From Gemmatimonadota bacterium (GTDB lineage: Bacteria; Gemmatimonadota; Gemmatimonadetes; Longimicrobiales; RSA9), in assembly GCA_019689775.1 (NCBI GenBank), contig JADGGV010000049.1, forward strand, positions 1-14,381: a stretch of 14,381 nt of DNA, in the 5' to 3' direction. The notes beneath the pieces were generated by a model. That model saw only the letters and a list, made by a program, of their open reading frames with translations, was not told where the DNA came from and did no database searches. Below, piece after piece: positions 1-10,204 of the stretch (position 1 is its first letter; each line of letters opens with the position of its first letter). Position numbers and translations under genes: made by a program.

Positions 1-1
1 C

Positions 2-556
2 CACCCGGGCGTCGTCCTCATCGGCCACTCCGCCGGCGGCGCCGCCGCCCTCGTCGCCGCCGCCGCCGACCCCGACGTCCGCCGCCGCGTCCGCGCCCTC
101 GTCGTCGTCGCCACCCCCGTCCCCTGGCTCCAGGGCTTCCGCCGCACCACGACCCGCCTCGTGCGCCGGTCCTCGCTGCTCCTCGGCCGGTTCCCCGCGC
201 GCCTCCTCCGCCTCGGCCCCGAGGACGAGCTCCCCGGCGTCATGGCCCAGTGGATGACCTGGAACCTCACCCGCCGTTGGACCGGCGACGACGGCACCGA
301 CTACGTCGCCCGCATCCGCGAGCTCCCGAACCCCGCGCTCTTCGTCGCCGGCGCCGGCGACCGCCTCGAGGCCCCGCCCCACGCCGTCCAGGCGCTCTAC
401 GAGCTCGCCGGCTCCAGCGACAAGACCTTCCTCCTCTGCGGCCGGAGCACCGGCTTCTCCGCCGACTTCGACCACGCCGGCCTCGTCGTCAGCCGCACCG
501 CCCGCGCCGAGGTCTGGCCCAAGATCCTGGCCTGGCTCCTCAGCACGCTGGGCTAG
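2..556 (+). CDS. Alpha/beta hydrolase, C-terminal part (5' end cut by window edge)
   Basis: The reading frame is open from the first bases to the TAG at 554-556, giving 184 residues without a start, so the gene begins left of the window. The nucleophile elbow G-H-S-A-G-G is at 23-40, with Ser encoded at 29-31. Further on are V-A-G-A-G-D (Asp at 359-361) and D-F-D-H-A-G (His at 473-475), in the order and spacing expected for the Ser-Asp-His triad of the alpha/beta hydrolase fold. An ATP-like internal GTG at 161 is possible as a start but would remove the catalytic serine, so it is not the true start. All triad residues are present, so the enzyme is probably active; the substrate (ester, lipid or peptide) cannot be told. 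Codon choice is almost entirely C-ending. The fold assignment is firm; the specific family is not. Confidence 0.75.
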   Translation, partial: HPGVVLIGHSAGGAAALVAAAADPDVRRRVRALVVVATPVPWLQGFRRTTTRLVRRSSLLLGRFPARLLRLGPEDELPGVMAQWMTWNLTRRWTGDDGTDYVARIRELPNPALFVAGAGDRLEAPPHAVQALYELAGSSDKTFLLCGRSTGFSADFDHAGLVVSRTARAEVWPKILAWLLSTLG

Positions 557-557
557 G

Positions 558-586
558 TTGATCTCGCCTTCGCGCGCCGCGATATT
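558..586 (+). promoter_or_regulatory. Candidate sigma70 promoter for efp
   Basis: TTGATC (558-563) and GATATT (581-586) are separated by 17 bases, each matching 4 of 6 consensus positions. The -10 lies in a short A+T island (582-590) that stands out in GC-rich sequence. It begins two bases after the hydrolase stop and would give a leader of roughly 50 bases before efp. Transcription start is not shown. Confidence 0.4.
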
Positions 587-646
587 TATTGGCTGCGCCC
601 CGGCCCGCGGGCCCGGCGCCGAACCAAGAGCGAGGAGAGACGGCGT

Positions 647-1210
647 ATGGCGATGCCGGCCACCCAGATCCGGCGCGGGAACGTGATCGTCTTCAACGGC
701 GACCCCCACCGCGTCATCGACTTCCACCACCACACGCCCGGGAACCTGCGCGCCATGGTGCAGACCAAGATGCGCAACCTCCGCACGGGCACGACCGTCG
801 AGCACCGCTTCCGCGCGGCCGACACGGTGGAAAGGGCCACGCTGTCGACGCAGGAGCTCCAGTACCTCTACAGCGACGGCCATCACTTCCACTTCATGAA
901 CAACCAGACGTACGAGATGCTCGAGCTCGACGAGGAGGCGCTCGGCGATGCCGCGCAGTGGCTGACGCCGAACATGGTCATCCTGGCCGAGTTCTACGAA
1001 GGGAAGCCGATCGGCATCCAGTTGCCGTCCTCGCTGACGCTGCGCGTCGTCGAGACGGAGCCCGTCCTGGCCGGCGCGACGAAGACGGCGATGACCAAGC
1101 CCGCGAAGCTGGAGAACGGCGTGACCGTGCAGGTCCCGGCGTTCATCAGCGAGGGCGAGCTGGTGCGCGTCGACCCGAGCGAGGGGAAGTACCTGGAGCG
1201 CGCGAAGTAA
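647..1210 (+). CDS. efp: Translation elongation factor P, Asn-loop subfamily
   Basis: EF-P binds between the ribosomal P and E sites and relieves stalling at polyproline stretches. The 187-residue product matches the family length (E. coli 188). It has a KOW-like N-terminal domain (about 1-64), a central OB domain (about 68-127) and a C-terminal OB domain (about 130-187). The C-terminal domain ends in the typical G-A-T...N-G...V-P-x-F-I-x-x-G-E...V-D-x-x-x-G-x-Y-L-E-R pattern. The start at 647 is chosen because GAGGAG at 632-637 lies 9 bases upstream; the ATG at 653 is further away. The domain I loop reads T-P-G-N-L-R-A (30-36), so the position equal to modified Lys34 of E. coli is Asn33. No EF-P modification gene (epmA, epmB, earP) is in the window. 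The gene has its own candidate promoter and terminator and appears monocistronic. Confidence 0.97.
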   Translation: MAMPATQIRRGNVIVFNGDPHRVIDFHHHTPGNLRAMVQTKMRNLRTGTTVEHRFRAADTVERATLSTQELQYLYSDGHHFHFMNNQTYEMLELDEEALGDAAQWLTPNMVILAEFYEGKPIGIQLPSSLTLRVVETEPVLAGATKTAMTKPAKLENGVTVQVPAFISEGELVRVDPSEGKYLERAK

Positions 1211-1233
1211 CGTCGCACCCCGGGAGCGGTCGG

Positions 1234-1268
1234 CGACGCCCGGTGGGGACCACGCCCGCCGGGCGTCG
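1234..1268 (+). terminator. Hairpin terminator after efp
   Basis: A 14-bp stem (1234-1247 with 1255-1268, one G-U pair) with a 7-base loop sits 24 bases after the efp stop. The outer 10 bp, CGACGCCCGG with CCGGGCGTCG, are perfect. There is no good T-tract after it (TGCGTTGG), so it may act with Rho or as an RNA 3'-end stabiliser. It separates efp from the promoter of the next gene. Confidence 0.55.
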
Positions 1269-1323
1269 TGCGTTGGGCCGGCCCGCTCGAGACCGGGGCG
1301 TGCGGCATCGAGGTCGGGGCCTG

Positions 1324-1353
1324 TTGCCGGGCGTCGCGACGGCGTCGTATAAT
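1324..1353 (+). promoter_or_regulatory. Sigma70-type promoter of the S9 peptidase gene
   Basis: A perfect TATAAT at 1348-1353 is preceded by TTGCCG (1324-1329, 4 of 6 matches to TTGACA) with an 18-base spacer. The transcript would start near 1360, leaving a leader of about 35 bases before the ATG at 1397. No strong Shine-Dalgarno sequence is visible in that leader. The promoter lies just downstream of the efp hairpin, which supports an independent transcription unit. Confidence 0.6.
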
Positions 1354-1396
1354 GGCGGCATCCTACCCTGTTCCCGTTCAACGCGGACGCAATTCC

Positions 1397-3865
1397 ATGT
1401 CGCGACCCGGTTCTGCGATCGCGCGCGGCTTCGCGCGGATCCCCTCCGTTCTCGCGGTGTTGCTCGGTGCGGTGGCGCCGGCTGCGGTGGCGCAGGAGCC
1501 GTACCGCCTACCGCCGAAGGAGATCGTCGACATCCTGGACGCCCCGACGCTGCCGACCGGCCGACTGAGCCCGGACCGGACGCGGTTGCTGCTGGTCGAG
1601 CAGCCGAGCATGGCGAGCATCGCGGACCTGTCGCAGCCGCTCTACCGTCTAGCGGGGGAGCGGATCAACCCGCGGACGAACGGGCCGTTCCGGCCGAACT
1701 TCCACGTCTCGGGGCTGACGCTGAAGACGGTGGCGGACGGCGCGGAGCGGCGGGTGTCCGTGCCGGCCGGCTCGGTGCTGGGGTTCCCGCAGTGGTCGCC
1801 GGACGGTCGGCGCGTGTCGTTCGTGCGCGTGCGTGACGACGGCATCGAGCTGTGGGTGGCGGATGCGGCCACGGGCGAGGCGAAGCGGGTCACGGATGCG
1901 CGGCTGAACGCGGTGCAGGGCGATCCGTGCGAGTGGATGCCGGACGCGGCGCACCTGCTCTGTCAGCTCGTACCGGAGGGGCGCGGCCCGGAGCCGAAGC
2001 CGCCGGCCGTGCCGGTGGGCCCGGTGGTGCAGCAGAGCAGCGGCAAGGCCGCGCCGGAGCGCACGCACGAGGACATGCTCACGAGCCCGTACGACGAGGC
2101 GCTCTACGACTACTACTTCACCGCGCAGCTCGGGCTGGTGGACGTCGCCAGCGGCCAGGTCACGAAGGTCGGCGCGCCCGCGATCTTCGAGATCGCGGAT
2201 CCCTCGCCGGACGGGAAGTTCATCCTGATCCGCCGCACGGTCCGGCCGTACTCCTACCACCTGGGGCAGGACGACTTCGCGAAGGAGACCGAGGTGTGGA
2301 GCATCGCCGGCGAGAAGGTGCGCGCCATTGCGAGCCAGCCCGCGGCGGAGGGCACACCGCTGCGCGGGGTCCGCACCGGGCCGCGCTCGATCGGCTGGGT
2401 GCCGACCGAGCCGGCGACGCTCTACTGGGCCGAGGCGCTCGACGGCGGCGACCCGCGCCGCCCCGCCGAGTACCGGGACCACGTCCTGGTACTGGCCGCG
2501 CCGTTCGCGGGTGAGCCGCGCGAGCTGATCCGCCTGAAGGACCGCTTCCAGTCGGCCGGCTTCGCGAGCGGCGCCCTGGCGCTCGTGACCGAGTTCAACC
2601 GCGAGAAGCGCTGGACCCGGACGTGGATCGCGCAGCTCGACCAGCCGGCCGCGGCGGCGCGCAAGCTGTGGGACCGCAGCGCCGAGGACCGCTACGGCGA
2701 TCCGGGCGACCCGATCCACCTCGACGGCGCGGCGCAGGGTCGCTTCGGCCGCGCCCCGAGCACGCCGCTCGTGCGCAAGGGCGATTGGATCTACCTGGCC
2801 GGCGCGGGCGCCTCGCCCGAGGGTGAGCGCCCCTTCCTCGATCGCCTGAACCTGCGCACGCTCCGCACCGAGCGGCTCTGGCGCGGCGACGCCGACCACT
2901 ACGAGGCGGTCGTCGCGCTCCTGGACGATGACGGGCGCCGCTTCCTGACCCGGCGCGAGTCGGCCACCGAGCCGCCGAACTACTTCGTCCGGCAGGGGCG
3001 CGGCGCGCCGCGCGCGCTCACCGCGTTCGCCGACCCGGCGCCGGCCTTCACCAAGGGCGTGCAGAAGCGGCTCGTCGTCTACAAGCGCGACGACGGCGTG
3101 ACCCTCTCCGGCACGCTCTACCTGCCGCCGAACTACAAGGAGGGGACGCGGCTCCCCGCCGTGATCTGGGCGTACCCGCGAGAGTACGCGAGCGCCGCCG
3201 CGGCCAGCCAGGTCGCCGCGACGACGAACCGCTTCACCATGGTCCGGCGCACGCCCTACCTCCTCTTCACGCTCGAGGGCTACGCCGTCTTCGACGGGCC
3301 GAGCATGCCGATCCTCGGCGGCGACACGGCCAACAACCACTACGTCGAGCAGCTCGTCGCCAGCGCGAAGGCCGCCGTCGACGAGCTGGACCGCCTCGGC
3401 GTCGTCGACCGCGACCGCGTCGGCGTCGCCGGCCACAGCTACGGCGCGTTCATGACGGCGAACCTGCTCGCCCACTCGGACCTGTTCCGCGCGGGCGCGG
3501 CGGAGAGCGGCGCCTACAACCGGACGCTCACGCCGTTCGGCTTCCAGAACGAGCAGCGCACGTACTGGGAGGTGCCCGACCTCTACAACCGGATGTCGCC
3601 GTTCCAGAACGCGTCCAAGATCAACGAGCCGCTCCTGCTGATCCACGGCATGGCGGACGACAACGACGGCACCTGGCCGATCAACTCCGAGCGGCTCTAC
3701 GCCGCGCTGAAGGGGCTCGGCGGGACCGTGCGCTTCGTCTACCTCCCGCACGAGGCGCACGGCTACGCCGCGCGTGAGTCGATCCTCGACGTGCTCGCCG
3801 AGGAGCTGGCGTGGTTCGACAAGTACGTGAAGAACGCGCCGCCGCGCCACGCGACGTCGCAGTGA
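1397..3865 (+). CDS. Secreted S9 (prolyl oligopeptidase) family serine peptidase, glutamyl-endopeptidase-like
   Basis: This is an 822-residue exported serine peptidase. Residues 1-32 are a Sec signal peptide: basic start, hydrophobic V-L-A-V-L-L-G-A-V core, and A-V-A before Gln33. A beta-propeller region follows, with SPD-type blade motifs (for example W-S-P-D-G and P-S-P-D-G). The C-terminal alpha/beta hydrolase domain starts near 570. The nucleophile elbow is G-H-S681-Y-G; the acid is Asp754 in H-G-M-A-D-D-N, and the base is His788 in H-E-A-H-G-Y. The stretches S-G-A-Y-N-R-T-L-T-P-F-G-F-Q-N-E and Y-x-R-M-S-P-F are, as I recall them, typical of the chloroplast glutamyl endopeptidase (CGEP) branch of S9, so cleavage after Glu is inferred by family only. 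The start at 1397 is preferred over the in-frame ATG at 1268, which lies within the efp hairpin and upstream of the promoter. Third-position G dominates the 5' part and C the 3' part. Confidence 0.9.
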   Translation: MSRPGSAIARGFARIPSVLAVLLGAVAPAAVAQEPYRLPPKEIVDILDAPTLPTGRLSPDRTRLLLVEQPSMASIADLSQPLYRLAGERINPRTNGPFRPNFHVSGLTLKTVADGAERRVSVPAGSVLGFPQWSPDGRRVSFVRVRDDGIELWVADAATGEAKRVTDARLNAVQGDPCEWMPDAAHLLCQLVPEGRGPEPKPPAVPVGPVVQQSSGKAAPERTHEDMLTSPYDEALYDYYFTAQLGLVDVASGQVTKVGAPAIFEIADPSPDGKFILIRRTVRPYSYHLGQDDFAKETEVWSIAGEKVRAIASQPAAEGTPLRGVRTGPRSIGWVPTEPATLYWAEALDGGDPRRPAEYRDHVLVLAAPFAGEPRELIRLKDRFQSAGFASGALALVTEFNREKRWTRTWIAQLDQPAAAARKLWDRSAEDRYGDPGDPIHLDGAAQGRFGRAPSTPLVRKGDWIYLAGAGASPEGERPFLDRLNLRTLRTERLWRGDADHYEAVVALLDDDGRRFLTRRESATEPPNYFVRQGRGAPRALTAFADPAPAFTKGVQKRLVVYKRDDGVTLSGTLYLPPNYKEGTRLPAVIWAYPREYASAAAASQVAATTNRFTMVRRTPYLLFTLEGYAVFDGPSMPILGGDTANNHYVEQLVASAKAAVDELDRLGVVDRDRVGVAGHSYGAFMTANLLAHSDLFRAGAAESGAYNRTLTPFGFQNEQRTYWEVPDLYNRMSPFQNASKINEPLLLIHGMADDNDGTWPINSERLYAALKGLGGTVRFVYLPHEAHGYAARESILDVLAEELAWFDKYVKNAPPRHATSQ

Positions 3866-3891
3866 GCCGCGCGCCCGTCGGCTAGCGGCAC

Positions 3892-3948
3892 AAACCGACC
3901 GCCCGGCGTGTAGGGACCGACAGACCCACACGCCGGGGCGTCGGATTT
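3892..3948 (+). terminator. Rho-independent-type terminator after the S9 peptidase gene
   Basis: An inverted repeat begins 26 bases after the stop. CCGAC (3895-3899) plus CCCGGCGTGT (3902-3911) pair with ACACGCCGGG (3928-3937) plus GTCGG (3940-3944), with one 2x2 internal mismatch and a 16-base loop. AAA (3892-3894) precedes the stem and TTT (3946-3948) follows it, so it could work on either strand. It closes the peptidase transcript and lies just ahead of the kinase gene. Confidence 0.65.
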
Positions 3949-3959
3949 CCGCGCCCGGC

Positions 3960-5456
3960 ATGGCTTCGACCGCTGCCCGGAGTCCGATGCGAGGCATCAC
4001 CGCGCTCCGACCCCGCGCCGCCGCCAATCCGCCGGGTACCCCCACCGCCTGGTGGGTGGCGCTCGTCCCGCTCGCCGCCCTCCTCCTCTCCCTCGTCGGT
4101 CTCCTGGCCACGGCGCTGCTCTGCGACCGCAGCGTGCGTGGCGAGTGGCGCGCCATCGCCGAGCTGAGCATCCCGGCCCGCGAGGTGATCGACCACCTCG
4201 AGCGCGACGTGGTGGGCGAGATCGGCGCGCGCCGCGGCTACCTCCTGACCGGCCGCACGTCGTACGTCGCCCGGCTGCGCGCGCAGCAGGCCATGGAGCG
4301 GCAGGACCTGGCGCGGCTGGCCGCGCTCGCCGATGCGCTCGACCCCGGCGTCGCCCGCGCCGTCGCCGAGCTGCGTCCCGCGCTCGCGCGCTGGCACGCG
4401 CTTCCGCTCGAGCGCGCCGGCGACCCCCCGACCGCGGCGCCGCTGGCCGACGAGGATGCCCTCGTCCAGCCGGTGCTGGCGCGGCTCGCCGCGCTGCGCA
4501 CGGCCACCGCCGCGACCGCGCGCGAGCGCCGCGAGCGCATCGAGCGCATCGAGAGCCTCCAGTTGGCGCTGTCGCTCTCCTTCCTGCTCGTTGCCGTCGC
4601 CGCGACCGTCTTCGTCTTCCGCCTCGGCGGGCGGCTGCGCGACCTCGCCATGGACGCCCGCCGCGCCGCCGACGAAGCGGAGGCGCGCGGCCGCGAGCTC
4701 GAGCGCGCGCTCGCCGAGACCGCCCGCATCTCCGACGAGAAGGCCCGCCTCGTCCGCGGCGTCACGCACGACCTGAAGAATCCGCTCGGCGCCGTCGTCG
4801 CCTACTGCGAGCTGCTCCAGATGGGCGGGTGCGGCCCGCTCACCAGCGCGCAGGACCACACGATCTCGCGCATCCGCGCCGCCGCCGGCACCATGCTCCT
4901 GTCGATCAACGAGCTGCTCGACCTCGCGGAGGCCGAGGCCGGCGCGCTCCGCATCGAGCGCCGCGCGACCGACATCGCCGAGGTCGTGCGCGAGGCCGTC
5001 GCCGACTACCACGTGATCGCCGACGTCAGCGGGTTGCGCCTCGTCGTCGACCTGCCGCCCGCGCTCCCGAGCGCCGCCACCGACCGCCGCCGCGTCCGCG
5101 AGATCCTCGACAACCTGCTCTCCAACGCCTTCAAGTACACGCCCCACGGCGGCAGCGTCACCCTGCGCGCGAGTGTCGTCGCCGAGCGACGCGGCGCCGC
5201 CGGCCCCTGGCTGGGCATCGCCGTCGCGGACACCGGCCAGGGCATCGCGCCGGACGCGCAGGAGCGGATCTTCGAGGAGTTCTACCGCGCCTCCGACGAC
5301 CACCGCGGGAGCGGGCTCGGCCTCGCGATCAGCCGCCGCATCGCCCGCCTCCTCGGCGGCGACCTCACCGTCGAGAGCGAGTGCGGGCGCGGCTCCACCT
5401 TCACCCTCTGGCTGCCGCTCTCCGCGCAGGCCGCCGAACGCGCCTCCGTGCGCTGA
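3960..5456 (+). CDS. CHASE3-type membrane sensor histidine kinase
   Basis: The 498-residue protein is an inner-membrane sensor kinase that would autophosphorylate on His270 and pass phosphate to a response regulator. TM1 is about 31-54 and TM2 about 201-223. The periplasmic part between them carries R-R-G-Y-L-L-T-G-R-T-S-Y (91-102), a hallmark of CHASE3 sensor domains. A charged helix (226-262) replaces a clear HAMP domain. The H-box is G-V-T-H270-D-L-K-N-P-L-G. The ATPase boxes are all present: N-box D-N385-L-L-S-N389, G1 D-T-G-Q-G-I (424-429), F-box I-F-E-E-F-Y-R, and G2 G-S-G-L-G-L-A-I (450-457). The start is uncertain: ATG 3960 has no clear Shine-Dalgarno, and ATG 3987, preceded closely by GGAG, would give 489 residues. 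No response regulator is adjacent, so it is an orphan kinase here. The ligand is unknown. Confidence 0.92.
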   Translation: MASTAARSPMRGITALRPRAAANPPGTPTAWWVALVPLAALLLSLVGLLATALLCDRSVRGEWRAIAELSIPAREVIDHLERDVVGEIGARRGYLLTGRTSYVARLRAQQAMERQDLARLAALADALDPGVARAVAELRPALARWHALPLERAGDPPTAAPLADEDALVQPVLARLAALRTATAATARERRERIERIESLQLALSLSFLLVAVAATVFVFRLGGRLRDLAMDARRAADEAEARGRELERALAETARISDEKARLVRGVTHDLKNPLGAVVAYCELLQMGGCGPLTSAQDHTISRIRAAAGTMLLSINELLDLAEAEAGALRIERRATDIAEVVREAVADYHVIADVSGLRLVVDLPPALPSAATDRRRVREILDNLLSNAFKYTPHGGSVTLRASVVAERRGAAGPWLGIAVADTGQGIAPDAQERIFEEFYRASDDHRGSGLGLAISRRIARLLGGDLTVESECGRGSTFTLWLPLSAQAAERASVR

Positions 5457-5527
5457 GCGCCGGATCGTGCCCCCGCGCCGCGGGTATCAAGCGGACCGGA
5501 CGAGCGCCGTACGCCGCGCCCGACGCG

Positions 5528-5578
5528 GAGCCCCGGACCCGGCCCACGCGAGACCTCGCGCCGCCGGGCCCCGGGCTC
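5528..5578 (+). other. Nested hairpin in the kinase-uvrA gap
   Basis: Three stacked stems can form. Bases 5528-5536 pair with 5571-5578 (8 bp with one bulged C), 5541-5545 pair with 5566-5570 (5 bp), and 5547-5551 pair with 5556-5560 (5 bp, GACC loop). There is no T-tract afterwards. It may be the kinase terminator or part of a structured uvrA leader. Chance pairing is common in such GC-rich sequence, so the call is tentative. Confidence 0.35.
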
Positions 5579-5625
5579 GTCGCGTCCCATCGGCCGTCGA
5601 CGCGACCTCACCGCGACCGGTCGCG
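5579..5625 (+). repeat. Two further dyads upstream of uvrA
   Basis: GTCGCGTC (5579-5586) is perfectly inverted as GACGCGAC (5599-5606), with a 12-base loop. Six bases later, 5612-5625 is a perfect 14-bp palindrome, CGCGACCGGTCGCG. Its core GACCGGTC (5615-5622) recurs at 5645-5652, 30 bases downstream, or about three helical turns. The sequence shows the symmetry; binding by a regulator is only inferred. Confidence 0.45.
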
Positions 5626-5642
5626 CGGCGCGCCCCCGCCGC

Positions 5643-5671
5643 TTGACCGGTCCGACCCCCGGAGGCACATT
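5643..5671 (+). promoter_or_regulatory. Weak candidate uvrA promoter and Shine-Dalgarno
   Basis: TTGACC (5643-5648, 5 of 6 matches) overlaps the palindrome GACCGGTC (5645-5652). The -10 at a 17-base spacing is poor (CACATT, 5666-5671). Used as a promoter, it would start transcription almost at the uvrA ATG. GGAGG at 5661-5665 is the only visible Shine-Dalgarno, 14 bases before the ATG, which is long. The two readings partly exclude each other, so a promoter further upstream is more likely. Confidence 0.25.
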
Positions 5672-5679
5672 CCACGGTT

Positions 5680-8610
<2,931 letters not shown>

Positions 8611-8624
8611 CGGAGCTGCCGCGC

Positions 8625-9290
8625 ATGGTCTCGCTCTTCGACATCCTCGGCCCCGTCATGGTCGGCCCGTCCTCGTCGCACACCGCGGGGGCGTGCCGGC
8701 TGGGGCTCATGGCGCGCGCCATCCTCGGCGCCACACCCGAGCGCGCGCGCATCGCGTTGCACGGCTCCTTCGCGGCGACCGGCGACGGGCACGGGACGCA
8801 CCGCGCCATCGTCGGCGGGCTGATCGGGCTCATGCCCGACGACCTCCGGCTGCGAGATGCCTTCGCCGAGGCCGAGCGCGCCGGGATGCGCTGGGAGTTC
8901 GTCACCGTCGACCTGGGCGACGACGCACACCCGAACACCGCGATCTTCGAGCTCGAGGCCGGCGGCGAGAGCGCGCGCGTGCGCGGCGCCTCGATCGGCG
9001 GCGGCCGCATCGAGGTCACCGAGGTCGACGGCTTCGCGGTCTCGCTCGGCGGCGACTACGACACGCTCGTGCTCCTGGCCGAGGATGTGCCGGGCACGAT
9101 CGCGGCGATCGCCGGCGTCCTGGCGGCGGAGGGCATCAACCTCGCCACCATGCGCGTGGATCGCACCGGTCGGCACCTGGACGCGCTCATGACCATCGAG
9201 GCGGACCAGCCCGTGCCCGAGCGGGTATTGAACCAGATCCGGGCGTTCCCCTGGCTGCGCTGGGCCCGCTCCGTCGGCAAGATCGCCTGA
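8625..9290 (+). CDS. sdaAB: L-serine dehydratase (ammonia-lyase), iron-sulfur type, beta subunit
   Basis: With the alpha subunit this forms the [4Fe-4S] enzyme that converts L-serine to pyruvate and ammonia in the cytoplasm. The 221-residue length matches B. subtilis SdaAB (about 220). The N-terminus F-D-I-L-G-P-V-M-V-G-P-S-S-S-H-T-A-G (5-22) is the family signature, followed by G-S-F-A-A-T-G-D-G-H-G-T-H-R-A (47-61). An ACT-type regulatory domain fills about 147-221, including V-L-L-A-E-D-V-P-G-T-I-A and G-I-N-L-A-T-M-R. ATG 8625 is chosen because GGAG at 8612-8615 lies 9 bases upstream and the N-terminus then fits the family. A GTG at 8607 overlapping the uvrA stop (GTGA) would add six residues and is less likely. 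It is 14 bases from uvrA and 29 from sdaAA. Confidence 0.95.
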   Translation: MVSLFDILGPVMVGPSSSHTAGACRLGLMARAILGATPERARIALHGSFAATGDGHGTHRAIVGGLIGLMPDDLRLRDAFAEAERAGMRWEFVTVDLGDDAHPNTAIFELEAGGESARVRGASIGGGRIEVTEVDGFAVSLGGDYDTLVLLAEDVPGTIAAIAGVLAAEGINLATMRVDRTGRHLDALMTIEADQPVPERVLNQIRAFPWLRWARSVGKIA

Positions 9291-9319
9291 GCCGGGGCGC
9301 CGGCGCGCGGAAGGATGGC

Positions 9320-10204
9320 ATGCACCGTTCCGTCGAATCCCTGCTTCGGGACGCCCGCGAGAGCGGCCGCTCGATCCCCGAGGCCGTGCTCGCCACGGAG
9401 GCGCGGGAGACCGGAGTCGAGCCGGCGGCGATCCGCGCGCGCGTCCGTCGGACGCTCGAGGTCATGCGCGCGGCGATCGCCGAGGGGCTGAAGGGCGAGG
9501 TCCGCTCGCCGTCGGGGCTGACGGGGGGCCGCGCGAAGCGCCTCTGGGACGCCGGCCCGCGCCTCCTCGGCCCGCGCGTGACCGCGACGCTCGCCCGCGC
9601 CATCGCGACGCTCGAGGTGAACGCCGCCATGGGGCTGATCGTCGCCGCGCCCACCGCCGGCGCCGCGGGCGTGCTCCCGGCGATCCTCGTCAGCATCGGC
9701 GAGTGCCTCGATCTCGACGACGACGCGCTCGTCGACGCCATGCTGGTCGCCGGCGGCATCGGCGGCGTCATCGCGCAGCGCGCCTCGCTGGCCGGCGCCG
9801 AGGGCGGTTGCCAGGCTGAGACCGGCACCGCGGCGGCCATGGGCGCCGCCGCCGTGACCTGGGTCGCCGGCGGCACGGACGAGCAGGTTGCCACCGCCGT
9901 CGCGCTCTCGCTCCAGGGGATGCTGGGCCTGATCTGCGACCCGATCGGCGGCCTGGTCGAGATCCCGTGCATCTACCGCAACGCCTCGGCCGCCATGCAG
10001 GCGATCGCGGCCGCGGAGATGGCGCTCGCCGGGCTCGACTTCCCGGTGCCGGCCGACGAGGTCATCGACATCATGGGCGAGGTCGGGCGGCGGATGCCGG
10101 CCGCGTACCGCGAGACGGCGTTGGGCGGCCTCGCCGCCTCGCCCTCGGCCCGCCGGCTCGTCCAAATCGAGCCGGCCCGGCGGCCGACCGGAATCTCGAA
10201 GTGA
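9320..10204 (+). CDS. sdaAA: L-serine dehydratase, iron-sulfur type, alpha (catalytic) subunit
   Basis: The 294-residue catalytic subunit matches B. subtilis SdaAA (about 300). Three cysteines, C164 (G-G-C-Q-A-E-T-G), C206 (L-I-C-D-P-I-G-G) and C217 (E-I-P-C-I-Y-R-N), have gaps of 42 and 11 residues. That is the same spacing as the three cluster ligands of the single-chain Legionella enzyme (C343, C385, C396, from memory), so they should hold the [4Fe-4S] cluster. Other family motifs are S-P-S-G-L-T-G-G (63-70) and A-A-P-T-A-G-A-A-G-V-L-P (109-120). The start is set by GGAAGG (9309-9314), 5 bases before the ATG; the frame stays open upstream but that part overlaps sdaAB. A small GC hairpin (9291-9304) occupies the gap between the subunit genes. 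Confidence 0.96.
   Translation: MHRSVESLLRDARESGRSIPEAVLATEARETGVEPAAIRARVRRTLEVMRAAIAEGLKGEVRSPSGLTGGRAKRLWDAGPRLLGPRVTATLARAIATLEVNAAMGLIVAAPTAGAAGVLPAILVSIGECLDLDDDALVDAMLVAGGIGGVIAQRASLAGAEGGCQAETGTAAAMGAAAVTWVAGGTDEQVATAVALSLQGMLGLICDPIGGLVEIPCIYRNASAAMQAIAAAEMALAGLDFPVPADEVIDIMGEVGRRMPAAYRETALGGLAASPSARRLVQIEPARRPTGISK

Noticed and set aside
1268..1396. N-terminal extension of the S9 peptidase to ATG 1268
   Set aside because: It would start at the last base of the efp hairpin, upstream of a TATAAT promoter, and would bury the signal peptide internally.
1649..4171. 840-codon open frame on the - strand, and similar long - strand frames at 3882-5303, 6178-8562 and 11363-13021
   Set aside because: They mirror well-recognised + strand genes, have Arg/Ala/Asp-rich low-complexity translations without domains, and are expected by-products of very high GC content.
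5457..5679. SOS (LexA) box upstream of uvrA
   Set aside because: No CTGT-N8-ACAG or GAAC-N4-GTTC type sequence could be found by eye.
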